From Moraxella bovis (GTDB taxonomy: Bacteria; Pseudomonadota; Gammaproteobacteria; Pseudomonadales; Moraxellaceae), in NCBI RefSeq assembly GCF_002014975.1, contig NZ_MUXV01000014.1, positions 1-64,000 of the forward strand: 64,000 bases of DNA, in the 5' to 3' direction. The position numbers were made by a program, and so were the translations under genes. The notes under the pieces were generated by a model that saw nothing but the letters and a program-made list of their open reading frames with translations, had not been told where the DNA came from and searched no databases. Shown here one piece after another: positions 8,844 to 17,668 of this stretch. Positions within the stretch are counted from its first letter, which is position 1. Each line of letters begins with the position of its first letter.

Positions 8844-9136
8844 AAACTTACAAAACTCTAGCCGACCACATGGCAAGCCTGCCTACCGAACGCCGTAACA
8901 AGATAGAACAGCGAGTTGCCGACACTTTGGTTGGTATCCGTCTAAGCGAGCTTCGCAAAAATGCCAAACTCACCCAAGCCGAGCTTGCCGACAAAATTGG
9001 CGTGTCCCAATCCGCCATTTGCCAAATGGAAAGTGCCGACAACCCCGAATACGCCATTATCAAAAAATACGTCCAAGCCCTAGGCGGAAAGCTCATTGTT
9101 GAGATTGATGGTAAGCAGTCGGTGTTATTTGGCTGA
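8840..9136 (+). CDS. XRE-type helix-turn-helix antitoxin (HigA-like)
   Basis: 98 residues with an HTH_3 domain at about residues 33-85: LSELRKNAKLTQAELADKIG then VSQSAICQMES. The C-terminus (LGGKLIVEIDGKQSVLFG) matches the short beta tail of HigA-like antitoxins paired with RelE-family toxins. The start overlaps the stop of the toxin remnant (ATGA), so it was translationally coupled. The gene itself appears intact and may now act as an orphan repressor. The link to a toxin rests on gene order and the remnant. Confidence 0.8.
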   Translation: MKTYKTLADHMASLPTERRNKIEQRVADTLVGIRLSELRKNAKLTQAELADKIGVSQSAICQMESADNPEYAIIKKYVQALGGKLIVEIDGKQSVLFG

Positions 9137-9233
9137 TAAACGTATCTCCAAAAACAACAAAATTTCCCCACAACCGCCTGATTTTGCGTTATACTGACAC
9201 AGTTTTTTATCCACAACAACAAAGGTATTTGTT

Positions 9234-10430
9234 ATGTTTGAACACGTTACCCCCTATGCTGGCGACCCGATTTTGGGTCTCATGGACAAATTTGCAGGTG
9301 ACCCACGAGGCGACATCAAGGTAAACCTTGGCGTGGGCGTGTACTACACCGAAGACGGCAAATTGCCCGTCCTAGAATGCGTCAAAACCGCTGAAGGACG
9401 TATCGCAAGCCCACCTCGTCCCCGTGGCTACTTGCCGATGGACGGTTTGGCAGGTTACAAAAAAGCGTGCCAAGAGCTACTGTTTGGCAAAGACAGTCAG
9501 GTCGTCAAAGACGGGCGAGTTGCCACGATTGCCACTTTGGGCGGGTCTGGTGCCTTAAAAGTCGGAGCGGACTTTATCCACGAATGGTTTCCCAATGCCA
9601 AATGCTATGTATCCGACCCAACATGGGGCAACCACATCAGCATTTTTGAAGGGGCGGGACTAGAAGTTGGCAAATACCCCTACTATGACGGAGCGACCAT
9701 TGGCGTCAAATTTGACGAAATGTGTGCGTTCTTAAACACCCTAAACGAAAATGACGTGGTGCTACTACACCCCTGTTGCCACAACCCCACAGGCGTGGAT
9801 TTGTCAAACGAGCAATGGGATAGCGTGCTTGACATCATCAAAGACAAAAAACTCATCCCCTTTATGGACATCGCCTATCAAGGCTTTGGCGATGACATGG
9901 ACGGCGATGCGTACGCCATTCGCCTAGCGGTAGAAAAAGGCTTGAGCGTGTTTGTGTCGAATTCTTTCTCCAAAAACCTATCGCTCTATGGCGAGCGTGT
10001 TGGCGGTCTGTCGGTGGTTGCCCCCACCAAAGAAGAAGCAGACGTTGTGCTTGGGCAATTAAAATTCACCGTTCGCCGCATCTATTCTAGCCCACCGTCT
10101 CACGGTAATGCGGTGGTGGATACTGTGATGAACGATGATGAATTGTTCAATCAATGGGTTGGCGAGGTCTACGAGATGCGAGACCGTATCCGCCAAATGC
10201 GTCAAAAGCTCCAAGACGTCTTGACCGAAAAATTGCCTGAGCGTGATTTTAGCTACTTTACCAAACAGCGTGGTATGTTTAGCTTTACAGGACTAACCGC
10301 CCCGCAGGTTATCCGCTTGCGTGATGAGTTTGCCATTTATATGGTAGAAAACGGGCGTATGTGTATCGCAGGGCTAAATAACGCCAACGTGGAATATGTC
10401 GCAAACAGCATGGCAGAAGTGCTAAAATAA
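9234..10430 (+). CDS. aromatic/aspartate aminotransferase (class I, PLP)
   Basis: Cytoplasmic PLP-dependent transaminase of the AspC/TyrB branch, moving amino groups between glutamate and aspartate or aromatic amino acids. Seen: N-terminal GDPILGLMDKF, HNPTG at residues 183-187, the PLP-phenol-contacting region MDIAYQGF with D212, Schiff-base lysine K247 in SNSFSKNLS and R255 in GERVGG. Length 398 is normal. Substrate preference cannot be told from sequence alone. The aromatic amino acid permease gene 900 bp downstream on the same strand is suggestive of aromatic use but not linked in one operon. A strong terminator follows. Confidence 0.93.
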   Translation: MFEHVTPYAGDPILGLMDKFAGDPRGDIKVNLGVGVYYTEDGKLPVLECVKTAEGRIASPPRPRGYLPMDGLAGYKKACQELLFGKDSQVVKDGRVATIATLGGSGALKVGADFIHEWFPNAKCYVSDPTWGNHISIFEGAGLEVGKYPYYDGATIGVKFDEMCAFLNTLNENDVVLLHPCCHNPTGVDLSNEQWDSVLDIIKDKKLIPFMDIAYQGFGDDMDGDAYAIRLAVEKGLSVFVSNSFSKNLSLYGERVGGLSVVAPTKEEADVVLGQLKFTVRRIYSSPPSHGNAVVDTVMNDDELFNQWVGEVYEMRDRIRQMRQKLQDVLTEKLPERDFSYFTKQRGMFSFTGLTAPQVIRLRDEFAIYMVENGRMCIAGLNNANVEYVANSMAEVLK

Positions 10431-10442
10431 TCAGCTTGCCAT

Positions 10443-10474
10443 AAAAACCGCTCCGTGATTTCGGGGCGGTTTTA
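10443..10474 (+). terminator. Rho-independent terminator after the aminotransferase
   Basis: AAAACCGCTCCG and CGGGGCGGTTTT form a stem with a short loop, followed by T-rich DNA. It sits just after the aminotransferase stop and before the convergent YvbH-like gene, so it may act in both directions. Confidence 0.8.
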
Positions 10475-10493
10475 GTTTATCCTATTTTGACCG

Positions 10494-11116
10494 TTAGTCA
10501 CGCAAATAATGCTCAAACACTGCCCCAAAGTCATACTGGCGAATGGCATTTAGGCGTTCGTTATAGCCTGCTTCCACTTTTTGCACGGTTTGATTGATGA
10601 CGGTAGGCAAGCTCATAATCACCGCCTCTGGCACGTCTTTTAAATTAAACATGCCTGTTACCGTCTCAAAGGTCTTCTCTAACACCATCTCATCATGGCG
10701 GATTGCCTGACAACGCTCGGCAATGGCAGTCAATGCCTTATAAATGTCTCGCACACCTTCAATTTAGCTTTTGTCAATGTCAATGCTAAACGCCAACCAC
10801 CCAAATGAAACTTTAATTCCACGTCCAAATCCATCGTCCCTGCTGTCTCAATGGAGACTTGACTTGGGGCAAAATAACGATAAGGATAGCGTTTTAGCGT
10901 ACGTTTTTTGCTCGTGGCGGACTGCCCGTCTAAATGGATAAAGGCGGTGTTGGTAAAGCAGTATTCGTCCATTTTTGATTTGATGACAAAATAAATCCGT
11001 TCATTATCTTCATGAAAAATATAGTCATCAATGTCGGTTTGGTTAAACTGGCTAGGCGGTATGATTTTGCCAATATCAGATAAGCCAAGAGCGTCTGAGG
11101 CGAAGTTTTTGAACAT
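10494..11116 (-). pseudogene. YvbH-like PH-domain protein, frameshifted
   Basis: The first part (10730-11116) begins MFKNFASDALGLSDIGK and contains YIFHEDNERIYFVIKSK and SKKRTLKRYPY, matching the PH-domain (YvbH-like) family of small cytoplasmic proteins of unknown role. The second part (10494 to about 10757) continues VRDIYKALTAIAERCQ in another frame, as expected for the C-terminal helical region. The shift lies within about 10750-10765, near AAGGTGTGCG on the coding strand, where one extra base would give a continuous protein of about 206 residues. It is either a recent pseudogene or a sequencing error. It faces the aminotransferase gene. Confidence 0.7.
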
Positions 11117-11313
11117 GAGTTTTTCCTTTTTAGATGGATTTAAAACAAGCCCATTTATTGTAGCACAAGAATTTTTTTATTTTAAAAGACAATCGTGTTA
11201 AAAGATGTTGATTGGGTTTTTATTGGCTTATGGTGCGGTCGTATTTGTAATTACGCCCAAAAACGATTAAAATAGCCCCTTTTGCCACATCGGCAGGTTA
11301 TCAAGGTTTATTT

Positions 11314-12540
11314 ATGTCAAAATCCCCTTCGGTCTTTGGCGGGGCGATGATTATCGCAGGCACCGCCATTGGGGCGGGCATGCTCGCCAATCCTACCGCC
11401 ACGGCAGGCGTGTGGTTCTCATGGTCGCTGTTGGTGTTCGCCTACACTTGGCTTTGTATGTACGCATCGGGTCTTATGATATTAGAAGCCAGCACTACAT
11501 TCCCCCCGAGTGCCAACCTTGCAACCATCGTCAAATCCTTGCTCGGCAAAGGCTGGAACACCATCAATAGCCTATCGCTCGTCTTTGTGCTGTATATCCT
11601 GCTCTACGCCTACATCACCAGTGGCGGGGGTTTGACCGCCAATCATCTGTCTGCCTTGACAGGCACGGACATCGCCCCACGCCTAGGTTCGCTCATCATC
11701 AGCATACTGTTTGCGGTGTTTGTGTGGCTCTCAACTCGGGTCGTGGACAGAGTGGCAAGCGTACTGATGATTGGCATGATAGTCAGCTTTTTTATCTCCG
11801 CCTTTGGCATGATGTCATCGGTTAGTCTAGATACGCTCTTTGACACTCACGCCCCGACTGGCACGGCTTACACGCCCTACATCTGGGTGGCATTGTCCAC
11901 GGTGCTTGTATCTTTTGGCTATCATATCGGCGTGCCAAGCATGGTCAAATACTTTGGGGGCGACACCGCCAAAGTCGCCAAATCGGTCTTGATAGGCACA
12001 CTCATGGCACTCGGGTTTTATCTGCTGTGGCAAATGGTCGTCCAAGGCAACCTACCACGCACCGATTTTGCCCCCGTCATCGCCAAAGATGGCGATGTGG
12101 CAACGCTACTAGGGGCGATTGGCAAATCGGGCTTTATCGGCACCATGTTGGGGGCATTTGCTTACATGGCATTGACCAGTTCCTTTTTGGGCGTAGCGTT
12201 GGGATTGTTTGACTTTTTGAGTGATTTTTTTGGGTTTGGCGATGACAAGACAGGGCGAGCCTATGCGGTGGCGGTGGTGTTCTTACCGCCTTTGGTGCTA
12301 AGTCTGATTGCACCATTTGGCTTTACAACCGCCATTGGCTTTGCAGGTCTTGCCTTGACCGTGTGGGGTGTCATCGTCCCTGCCCTACTTGCCAAGGCTC
12401 ACCGCCAAAAGCACCCTGATAGCACCTACCGAGCCTTTGGCGGTCAGTTTATGATTTATTTTGTCATCGTCTTTGGCATAATAAACATCATCGCCCAAAT
12501 TGGCGGTTATTTGGGCATGGTACCAAGTTTTGGCGGATAG
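11314..12540 (+). CDS. aromatic amino acid permease (HAAAP family)
   Basis: 408-residue inner-membrane carrier of the tryptophan/tyrosine permease family (Mtr/TnaB/TyrP). The opening GGAMIIAGTAIGAGMLANP is the diagnostic first helix with its substrate/cation loop, and eleven hydrophobic segments can be counted. The usual role is proton-coupled uptake of Trp or Tyr; which one cannot be told. The ATG at 11314 begins right before the first helix. A bidirectional terminator separates it from convergent mraY. Confidence 0.9.
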   Translation: MSKSPSVFGGAMIIAGTAIGAGMLANPTATAGVWFSWSLLVFAYTWLCMYASGLMILEASTTFPPSANLATIVKSLLGKGWNTINSLSLVFVLYILLYAYITSGGGLTANHLSALTGTDIAPRLGSLIISILFAVFVWLSTRVVDRVASVLMIGMIVSFFISAFGMMSSVSLDTLFDTHAPTGTAYTPYIWVALSTVLVSFGYHIGVPSMVKYFGGDTAKVAKSVLIGTLMALGFYLLWQMVVQGNLPRTDFAPVIAKDGDVATLLGAIGKSGFIGTMLGAFAYMALTSSFLGVALGLFDFLSDFFGFGDDKTGRAYAVAVVFLPPLVLSLIAPFGFTTAIGFAGLALTVWGVIVPALLAKAHRQKHPDSTYRAFGGQFMIYFVIVFGIINIIAQIGGYLGMVPSFGG

Positions 12541-12599
12541 ATTGGTAAAGTTAAATCAGACAAGGATGTTTGGTTTTAAAACAAAACTCACACCCCACA

Positions 12600-12627
12600 A
12601 AAAGCCCCGCATCTCCGCAGGGCTTTT
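12600..12627. terminator. bidirectional terminator between the permease gene and mraY
   Basis: AAAAGCCCCGC and GCAGGGCTTTT form a stem with a loop of about six bases, flanked by A-rich DNA on the left and T-rich DNA on the right. It serves the end of the dcw transcript as well as the permease gene. Confidence 0.8.
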
Positions 12628-12631
12628 GATT

Positions 12632-13741
12632 TTATCTTAATTTTAATGTCATGAGTGATAACACCACAAGGATAATACATACAATCCAAAAACGTATCAC
12701 AACCTTAGTTTCTTTTAGCCCCATTTCTTCAAAATGGTGGTGCAAAGGTGCCATCAAAAAGACCCGTTTTTTACGCAGTTTGTACGAGCCGACTTGGATA
12801 ATGACCGACAAAGCTTCCATGACAAAAATACCGCCCATCAGGATAAAGGCAATCTCCTGACGTGTCATCACCGCAATCGTGCCAAGCATACCGCCTAGGC
12901 TCAACGCCCCCACATCGCCCATAAACACCTCGGCAGGGGCGGCGTTGTACCACAAAAAGCCCAAACACGCCCCAATCATGGACGCACACACCACGACCAC
13001 TTCGCTGTTATAAGCGATATACGGCACGGACAGATAGTTCGCCCATGCCACATGACCCGACACATAAGCAAACACCCCAAGCCCTGCCGACACCAGCACC
13101 ACAGGCAAGGCGACCAAGCCGTCCAAGCCGTCTGTTAAGTTGACTGCATTGGACGTACCATTAATGGCAAAATAGGTGAGCGTAATAAAGCCAAGCCCAA
13201 AGGGTATGGCAGACAAGGGAATGTACAGATTTTTAAAGGCAGGAATAAGCAAATCCTGCATAGCGTGCATGGTGGTGGGGTTTTGTTGTAAAGAGATATA
13301 GTAAAGCGACCCACCAGCGAGCAACGCTCCCACCGACAACCAAAAGTATTTCTTTTTGGCGACCAAGCCTTGGGGGTTTTTGTGCTTGATTTTTAGCCAG
13401 TCATCACGCCAGCCGACCGCCCCAAAGATGACCATGACCGCCATCAAAATCCATACATAAGGGTTTGTCAAATTTGCCCACAGCAAAGTAGAAATCCCAA
13501 TGGCAAACAAAATCAGCACACCACCCATCGTTGGCGTGCCTTGCTTGACAAGGTGCGTTTTTGGGCCGTCCGTGCGTACCGCTTGACCGTATTTTAGGTT
13601 ACGCAGGTAGGCGATGACAGGCTTGCCCGCCATAAGTACAATCGCCATGCTCGTCATGACCGCAAGCAAGCTCCTTAGCCCCAAAGACGCAATGGTCTGG
13701 CGATACAAAATGTCAAAATAATCAATGAGCCAATATAACAT
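12632..13741 (-). CDS. mraY: phospho-N-acetylmuramoyl-pentapeptide-transferase
   Basis: Integral membrane enzyme transferring phospho-MurNAc-pentapeptide from UDP to undecaprenyl phosphate, giving lipid I. Seen: TMGGVLIL, the DD pair in [29 protein letters not shown] and the C-terminal [11 protein letters not shown]. Length 369 is normal. It starts 4 nt after the murF stop, so the two are cotranscribed. It is the last gene of the cluster here; murD, ftsW and murG, which usually follow, are absent and a terminator ends the unit. Confidence 0.97.
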   Translation of the reverse strand: MLYWLIDYFDILYRQTIASLGLRSLLAVMTSMAIVLMAGKPVIAYLRNLKYGQAVRTDGPKTHLVKQGTPTMGGVLILFAIGISTLLWANLTNPYVWILMAVMVIFGAVGWRDDWLKIKHKNPQGLVAKKKYFWLSVGALLAGGSLYYISLQQNPTTMHAMQDLLIPAFKNLYIPLSAIPFGLGFITLTYFAINGTSNAVNLTDGLDGLVALPVVLVSAGLGVFAYVSGHVAWANYLSVPYIAYNSEVVVVCASMIGACLGFLWYNAAPAEVFMGDVGALSLGGMLGTIAVMTRQEIAFILMGGIFVMEALSVIIQVGSYKLRKKRVFLMAPLHHHFEEMGLKETKVVIRFWIVCIILVVLSLMTLKLR

Positions 13742-13744
13742 CGT

Positions 13745-15256
13745 TTACTCGCTTACAGGTTGGGTTAAATCGTGAATCAAAGTTTCCATTGCCATAAATC
13801 TTGACCCTTTAAACAGCATTGCCCAATTTTCGCCAGTGTTAATCGTGGACAAAATTTCTTGGGTGACTTGGGATTTATCGTTAAAATGCACGCAATTAAT
13901 CCCTGCTTTTTGGGCGGGGTCAAAAGTGTTTTTCATCAATTTGCCAACACAAATCAGCTTATCCACACCAATTTCTCCAATTTGCTCGCCAAGCGACTGA
14001 TGTTCGGCAACTGCGTCATCGCCCAATTCGCCAATGTCGCCAATGATCATTAAGGTTTTGTCATAAGCATTTTCATCAAGAAATTTTTGGGCATTTAGCA
14101 CTTTCAACCCTGCAATCATCGCAGGGACATTGGCGTTATAAGTGTCGTCAATGATTAAGTGGTTGTTAAACGGTTTAAAATTTAAGCGACCTTTGGCGGG
14201 TTTGGCGTTGTTTAAGCCGTTTACGATTAACTCCAAATCCAGCCCCAACGCAAGCGAACACGCCACCGCCGACAAAGCATTTGCCACATTATGCTCGCCT
14301 GCAAAAGGGAGCAAAACTTCGCCTTCGTCAAATTCGTCCACCGCCAAATTTACCACCAAATTAAAACCAACCTTGTCCGCCAAGACCTCCACATCGTCAG
14401 CAAAGACATCGCCCATTACCTGTACAAAGTCTAATTTGTCAAGCTCGGCTTGCTCAGCTTCACTTAGTTTGGAAAAATCCATCGCTTCACGAGGTGGGAC
14501 ATTTTTTTCGCCTGTGGTTAAAATTTGAGCGGTAAATTTGCCGGCTTCATTTGCTAAAATTTCAAAAAATTCATCGCCATAAGGTAGCACCGCCACGCCA
14601 TTTTCATTTAACCCTTGAAAAATCTCGGCTTTGGTTTTGGCAATGTTTTCCCGACCGCCAAACTCGCCCAAATGGGCCGTACCAATGTTAAGCACGCACG
14701 CAACATCAGGCGACACAAGGCGTGTGGTATAAGCAATTTCACCAATATGGTTCGCCCCAAGCTCCATCACGGCAAATTGATGTTCGTCGCACAATTCTAA
14801 TAACATCATCGGCACGCCCAAATCGTTGTTCAAATTCCCCCTTGTAATCAAGGTGGGGGCGAGTTGATTTAGGATACTGCCCAGCATTTCTTTGGTGGTG
14901 GTCTTGCCAGACGAGCCTGTCAGGGCAATCACAGTAAGATTGGGGTGAACATCACGGCGGTATTTGCCTAAAAGCCCGAGTGCCTTTTTGCTGTCGCCTG
15001 TGATAAGCTGGGGCAAGTCGCTTTCTACTTTTTCATTGACAATCGCCAGTACCGCCCCTTTTTCAAGAGCGGCATTCACAAATTCGTGTCCGTCAAAATT
15101 ATCGCCTTTAATTGCCAAAAAAATATCGCCTGCGTTTATCGTGCGAGTGTCGGTGGTAATTTTGGTGCTTTGGGCGGTAAACGCACCGTACCAAGTGGGG
15201 GTTAATTCGCTTAAAGCGGTATTTAAATTGTCAAATTGCCAGATATAGGGGGTCAT
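13745..15256 (-). CDS. murF: UDP-MurNAc-tripeptide--D-Ala-D-Ala ligase MurF
   Basis: Cytoplasmic Mur ligase adding D-Ala-D-Ala to UDP-MurNAc-tripeptide. The ATP-binding GSSGKTT lies at residues 114-120. The central domain has MELGANHIGEI and the C-terminal domain has IDDTYNANPxS-type IDDTYNANVPAM. Length 503 is somewhat longer than E. coli MurF (452) because of an acidic, low-complexity stretch at about residues 255-300. It is downstream of two unknown genes that separate it from murE, and it is immediately followed by mraY. Confidence 0.95.
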   Translation of the reverse strand: MTPYIWQFDNLNTALSELTPTWYGAFTAQSTKITTDTRTINAGDIFLAIKGDNFDGHEFVNAALEKGAVLAIVNEKVESDLPQLITGDSKKALGLLGKYRRDVHPNLTVIALTGSSGKTTTKEMLGSILNQLAPTLITRGNLNNDLGVPMMLLELCDEHQFAVMELGANHIGEIAYTTRLVSPDVACVLNIGTAHLGEFGGRENIAKTKAEIFQGLNENGVAVLPYGDEFFEILANEAGKFTAQILTTGEKNVPPREAMDFSKLSEAEQAELDKLDFVQVMGDVFADDVEVLADKVGFNLVVNLAVDEFDEGEVLLPFAGEHNVANALSAVACSLALGLDLELIVNGLNNAKPAKGRLNFKPFNNHLIIDDTYNANVPAMIAGLKVLNAQKFLDENAYDKTLMIIGDIGELGDDAVAEHQSLGEQIGEIGVDKLICVGKLMKNTFDPAQKAGINCVHFNDKSQVTQEILSTINTGENWAMLFKGSRFMAMETLIHDLTQPVSE

Positions 15257-15303
15257 TTTGTTGCCTTTGGTTTTAGATTGTTTGGTTATTACAATAACGC
15301 CTT

Positions 15304-15744
15304 TTATAACTTGTTTATAAAATTTATCACAGGTTTTGTCATATCACAATGATAAATTTCTTGATTGTCAGTTTCTTTATCAATGATTGTTTCTTTAACA
15401 AAAGCAGTTTTCTTATCGCCAACAGTCAAATACTCTATGTTATAACTAATATTATCATATACAAATAAAATGGTTTCTTGATAAATTTTATTGCCATTCT
15501 CATCTGTTAAATACTGCTTATTGGTTTTTATATCAGACTTGGGAATAAAAAAAGTATGCCCAAGCCCAATACTTGACATCTCATAGGCAAATAATCGTTC
15601 CCCATCTTCCAAAGCGTGATACTCTTTTGGCAAATCTTTAAAGCTAATTTCAGTATTTTCCGTATCCGTACAAGCAAAATAAGTTTGAGCAAAGGCATTT
15701 TGACTTACCATTATTGCCATAAGAGTGCATAACCATTTTTTCAT
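15304..15744 (-). CDS. small exported protein of unknown function inside the dcw cluster
   Basis: 146 residues with a clear signal peptide (KKWLCTLMAIMVSQNAFA, predicted cut after AFA) and a mature domain with two Cys near its ends (FACTD and YHCDM) that could form a periplasmic disulfide. No family was recognised. The start is the ATG at 15744, whose codon overlaps the stop of the upstream gene as TGATG; an in-frame TTG one codon earlier is less likely. The A+T-rich, NYIK-rich composition differs from its dcw neighbours and suggests later acquisition. Confidence 0.7.
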   Translation of the reverse strand: MKKWLCTLMAIMVSQNAFAQTYFACTDTENTEISFKDLPKEYHALEDGERLFAYEMSSIGLGHTFFIPKSDIKTNKQYLTDENGNKIYQETILFVYDNISYNIEYLTVGDKKTAFVKETIIDKETDNQEIYHCDMTKPVINFINKL

Positions 15745-16118
15745 CAATTAATCCCAATATTTAAAAAGTGATTTTCTTGCCAAACTTGCCAATTAGGATT
15801 ATTTAACTTTTTATGAATGACTTTGGCAATAATGGTTAAATAAAATAGTCGTTCATTTTCATCATCAAATAAGCCTTCATTTTTTAATTGCTTATCAGGC
15901 GGAAAATGACAATCAGTATCGTGCGTATTCCACCAAATTTCAGTATTATCAGGATTAGCAACTTTTAATTCGCCGTGCCTTAGTCTGACATAGGCAACTT
16001 TTTTATCATCATAAAAAACATCGTAACTTTCTGGAAAAGCGTGGCAAGTCAGTTTAAAGAATAAGCCATCAATTATGCAATCTTGTTGTCCTGTGTCAAA
16101 CATTTTTACATCGCTCAT
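15744..16118 (-). CDS. small cytoplasmic protein of unknown function inside the dcw cluster
   Basis: 124 residues, no signal peptide or membrane helix, and rich in D, H and W (for example EIWWNTHDTDCHFPP). No family was recognised. Its ATG overlaps the murE stop codon as ATGA, and its own stop overlaps the next start as TGATG. The three genes are therefore translationally coupled. Composition is A+T-rich compared with murE. Its coupling to an exported partner suggests the two act together, possibly as an immunity-type or assembly pair; this is conjecture. Confidence 0.65.
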   Translation of the reverse strand: MSDVKMFDTGQQDCIIDGLFFKLTCHAFPESYDVFYDDKKVAYVRLRHGELKVANPDNTEIWWNTHDTDCHFPPDKQLKNEGLFDDENERLFYLTIIAKVIHKKLNNPNWQVWQENHFLNIGIN

Positions 16119-17626
16119 TTGCCAAACTTCCCAATCATCTCCCCCACCACCACTCTATCATCAAAGGCATACCGCACGCCCTTAATCTCTTGATAAGTCT
16201 CGTGCCCCTTACCCAAAATCGCCACAATGTCATTCTCGCCTGCCAGTTTGACCGCAAGCTCAATCGCAAGTTTGCGGTCAGGCTCAATTTCAATTTTATA
16301 ATGACTTTCGCAGTCCAAGCCTTCTTGCATATCCTTTAAAATCTCGTTTGGATTTTCACTTCTCGGGTTATCGGCGGTCAAAATCACTTTATCGGCAAAT
16401 TTTAGGGCGGATTTGGTCATCAAAGGTCGCTTGCCCTTATCCCTGTCGCCCCCACAGCCAAGCACCGCAAACAGCGTCCCAGCACAATGCGTGCGTAGGC
16501 TTGACAGCACCTGCTCCACCGCATCAGGGGTGTGGGCATAATCCACGATAAACGAACCACGCTCGGACGGCACTTGCTCCATACGTCCTCTTGCCCCTTT
16601 TAAGTGTTTGATATTATTGACAATTTCATCAAAACTTACATTCATGGCAAGGCTTGCCCCAATGCTTGCCAATAGGTTTGCCACGTTAAACAAGCCCAAA
16701 AGTGGACTTTTTACCGTCATCTCACCTTGTGGGGTTTGGATAACCAATTCCACCCCATTTAGACTTGGGCTGATTTGTTTGGCAAAAAAGTCCGCCTTGG
16801 GATTTTTGGTGCTGTACGTCCAAATGGTAAGCTCCGACTGTTTGGCTTGACGGATAAAGATTTCACTAAATTCATCATCGGCATTGATAATGGCATGGGT
16901 CAGCGTGGGAAATAACGCCTTATCAAAGAGCCGTGCCTTCGCCCCTGCATAGTCGTCCATATCGGCATGATAATCCAAATGGTCTCGGGAAAGGTTGGAA
17001 TACACCGCCACCGTGATTGGCGCGCCTTGCAAGCGGTGCTGATGGAGTCCATGACTGCTCGCTTCTAGGGCAATACATTCCACGTCCGCTTTGGCATAGT
17101 CATAAATGGCGTGTTGCAGAGCGACCACTTCTAGCGTGGTATGGGTGCTTGGGGCTAGGTTTGGCAAAATGCCGTTGCCTGCCGTTCCCATGACGGCAGT
17201 TTTGTGATTGGCAAGGGATAACAGCTGGGCGGTAAGCTGACTAATGGTGGTCTTGCCGTTGGTGCCTGTAACTGCCACGACTTTTGGCAAAGCTGCCGCC
17301 CCTGTTTTTTGCAGATATGCCTTGACCAAATCGCCCAAAATCAGGCGTAAATTGGCAATATGCACAATCGGCATTTTAGCATTATCCACACCCATGTCGG
17401 ACGCACTTATCTCGGACAGCACCGCTTGGCTATTGATACTATCAATATAGCCTTTTGCCTTGGATTTGATGTCAGGATTGACCGACAACAACACAAAAAT
17501 CTCGCCACCTGCCATCTTGCGACTGTCCGACACAAAGCCTGTGATTGGCAAATCCTTGATACGCCCCCAATCCACATCAGACACATGGGACTGTAAAATA
17601 TCGGCAAAATCGTTGAATGTTGTCAT
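16115..17626 (-). CDS. murE: UDP-MurNAc-L-Ala-D-Glu--meso-diaminopimelate ligase MurE
   Basis: Cytoplasmic Mur ligase adding the third stem-peptide residue. ATP-binding GTNGKTT is at residues 121-127. The C-terminal DNPRSENP matches the DNPR motif that reads meso-diaminopimelate rather than lysine, as expected for a Gram-negative. The carbamylated-lysine region is also present near ARLFDKALF. Length 503 is normal. The stop overlaps the start of an unknown gene by ATGA, and ftsI lies 42 nt upstream. Confidence 0.96.
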   Translation of the reverse strand: MTTFNDFADILQSHVSDVDWGRIKDLPITGFVSDSRKMAGGEIFVLLSVNPDIKSKAKGYIDSINSQAVLSEISASDMGVDNAKMPIVHIANLRLILGDLVKAYLQKTGAAALPKVVAVTGTNGKTTISQLTAQLLSLANHKTAVMGTAGNGILPNLAPSTHTTLEVVALQHAIYDYAKADVECIALEASSHGLHQHRLQGAPITVAVYSNLSRDHLDYHADMDDYAGAKARLFDKALFPTLTHAIINADDEFSEIFIRQAKQSELTIWTYSTKNPKADFFAKQISPSLNGVELVIQTPQGEMTVKSPLLGLFNVANLLASIGASLAMNVSFDEIVNNIKHLKGARGRMEQVPSERGSFIVDYAHTPDAVEQVLSSLRTHCAGTLFAVLGCGGDRDKGKRPLMTKSALKFADKVILTADNPRSENPNEILKDMQEGLDCESHYKIEIEPDRKLAIELAVKLAGENDIVAILGKGHETYQEIKGVRYAFDDRVVVGEMIGKFGK

Positions 17627-17668
17627 AAAAAATCCTTCTTAAAAATAAAAATAAAATGGTAAAACAGC

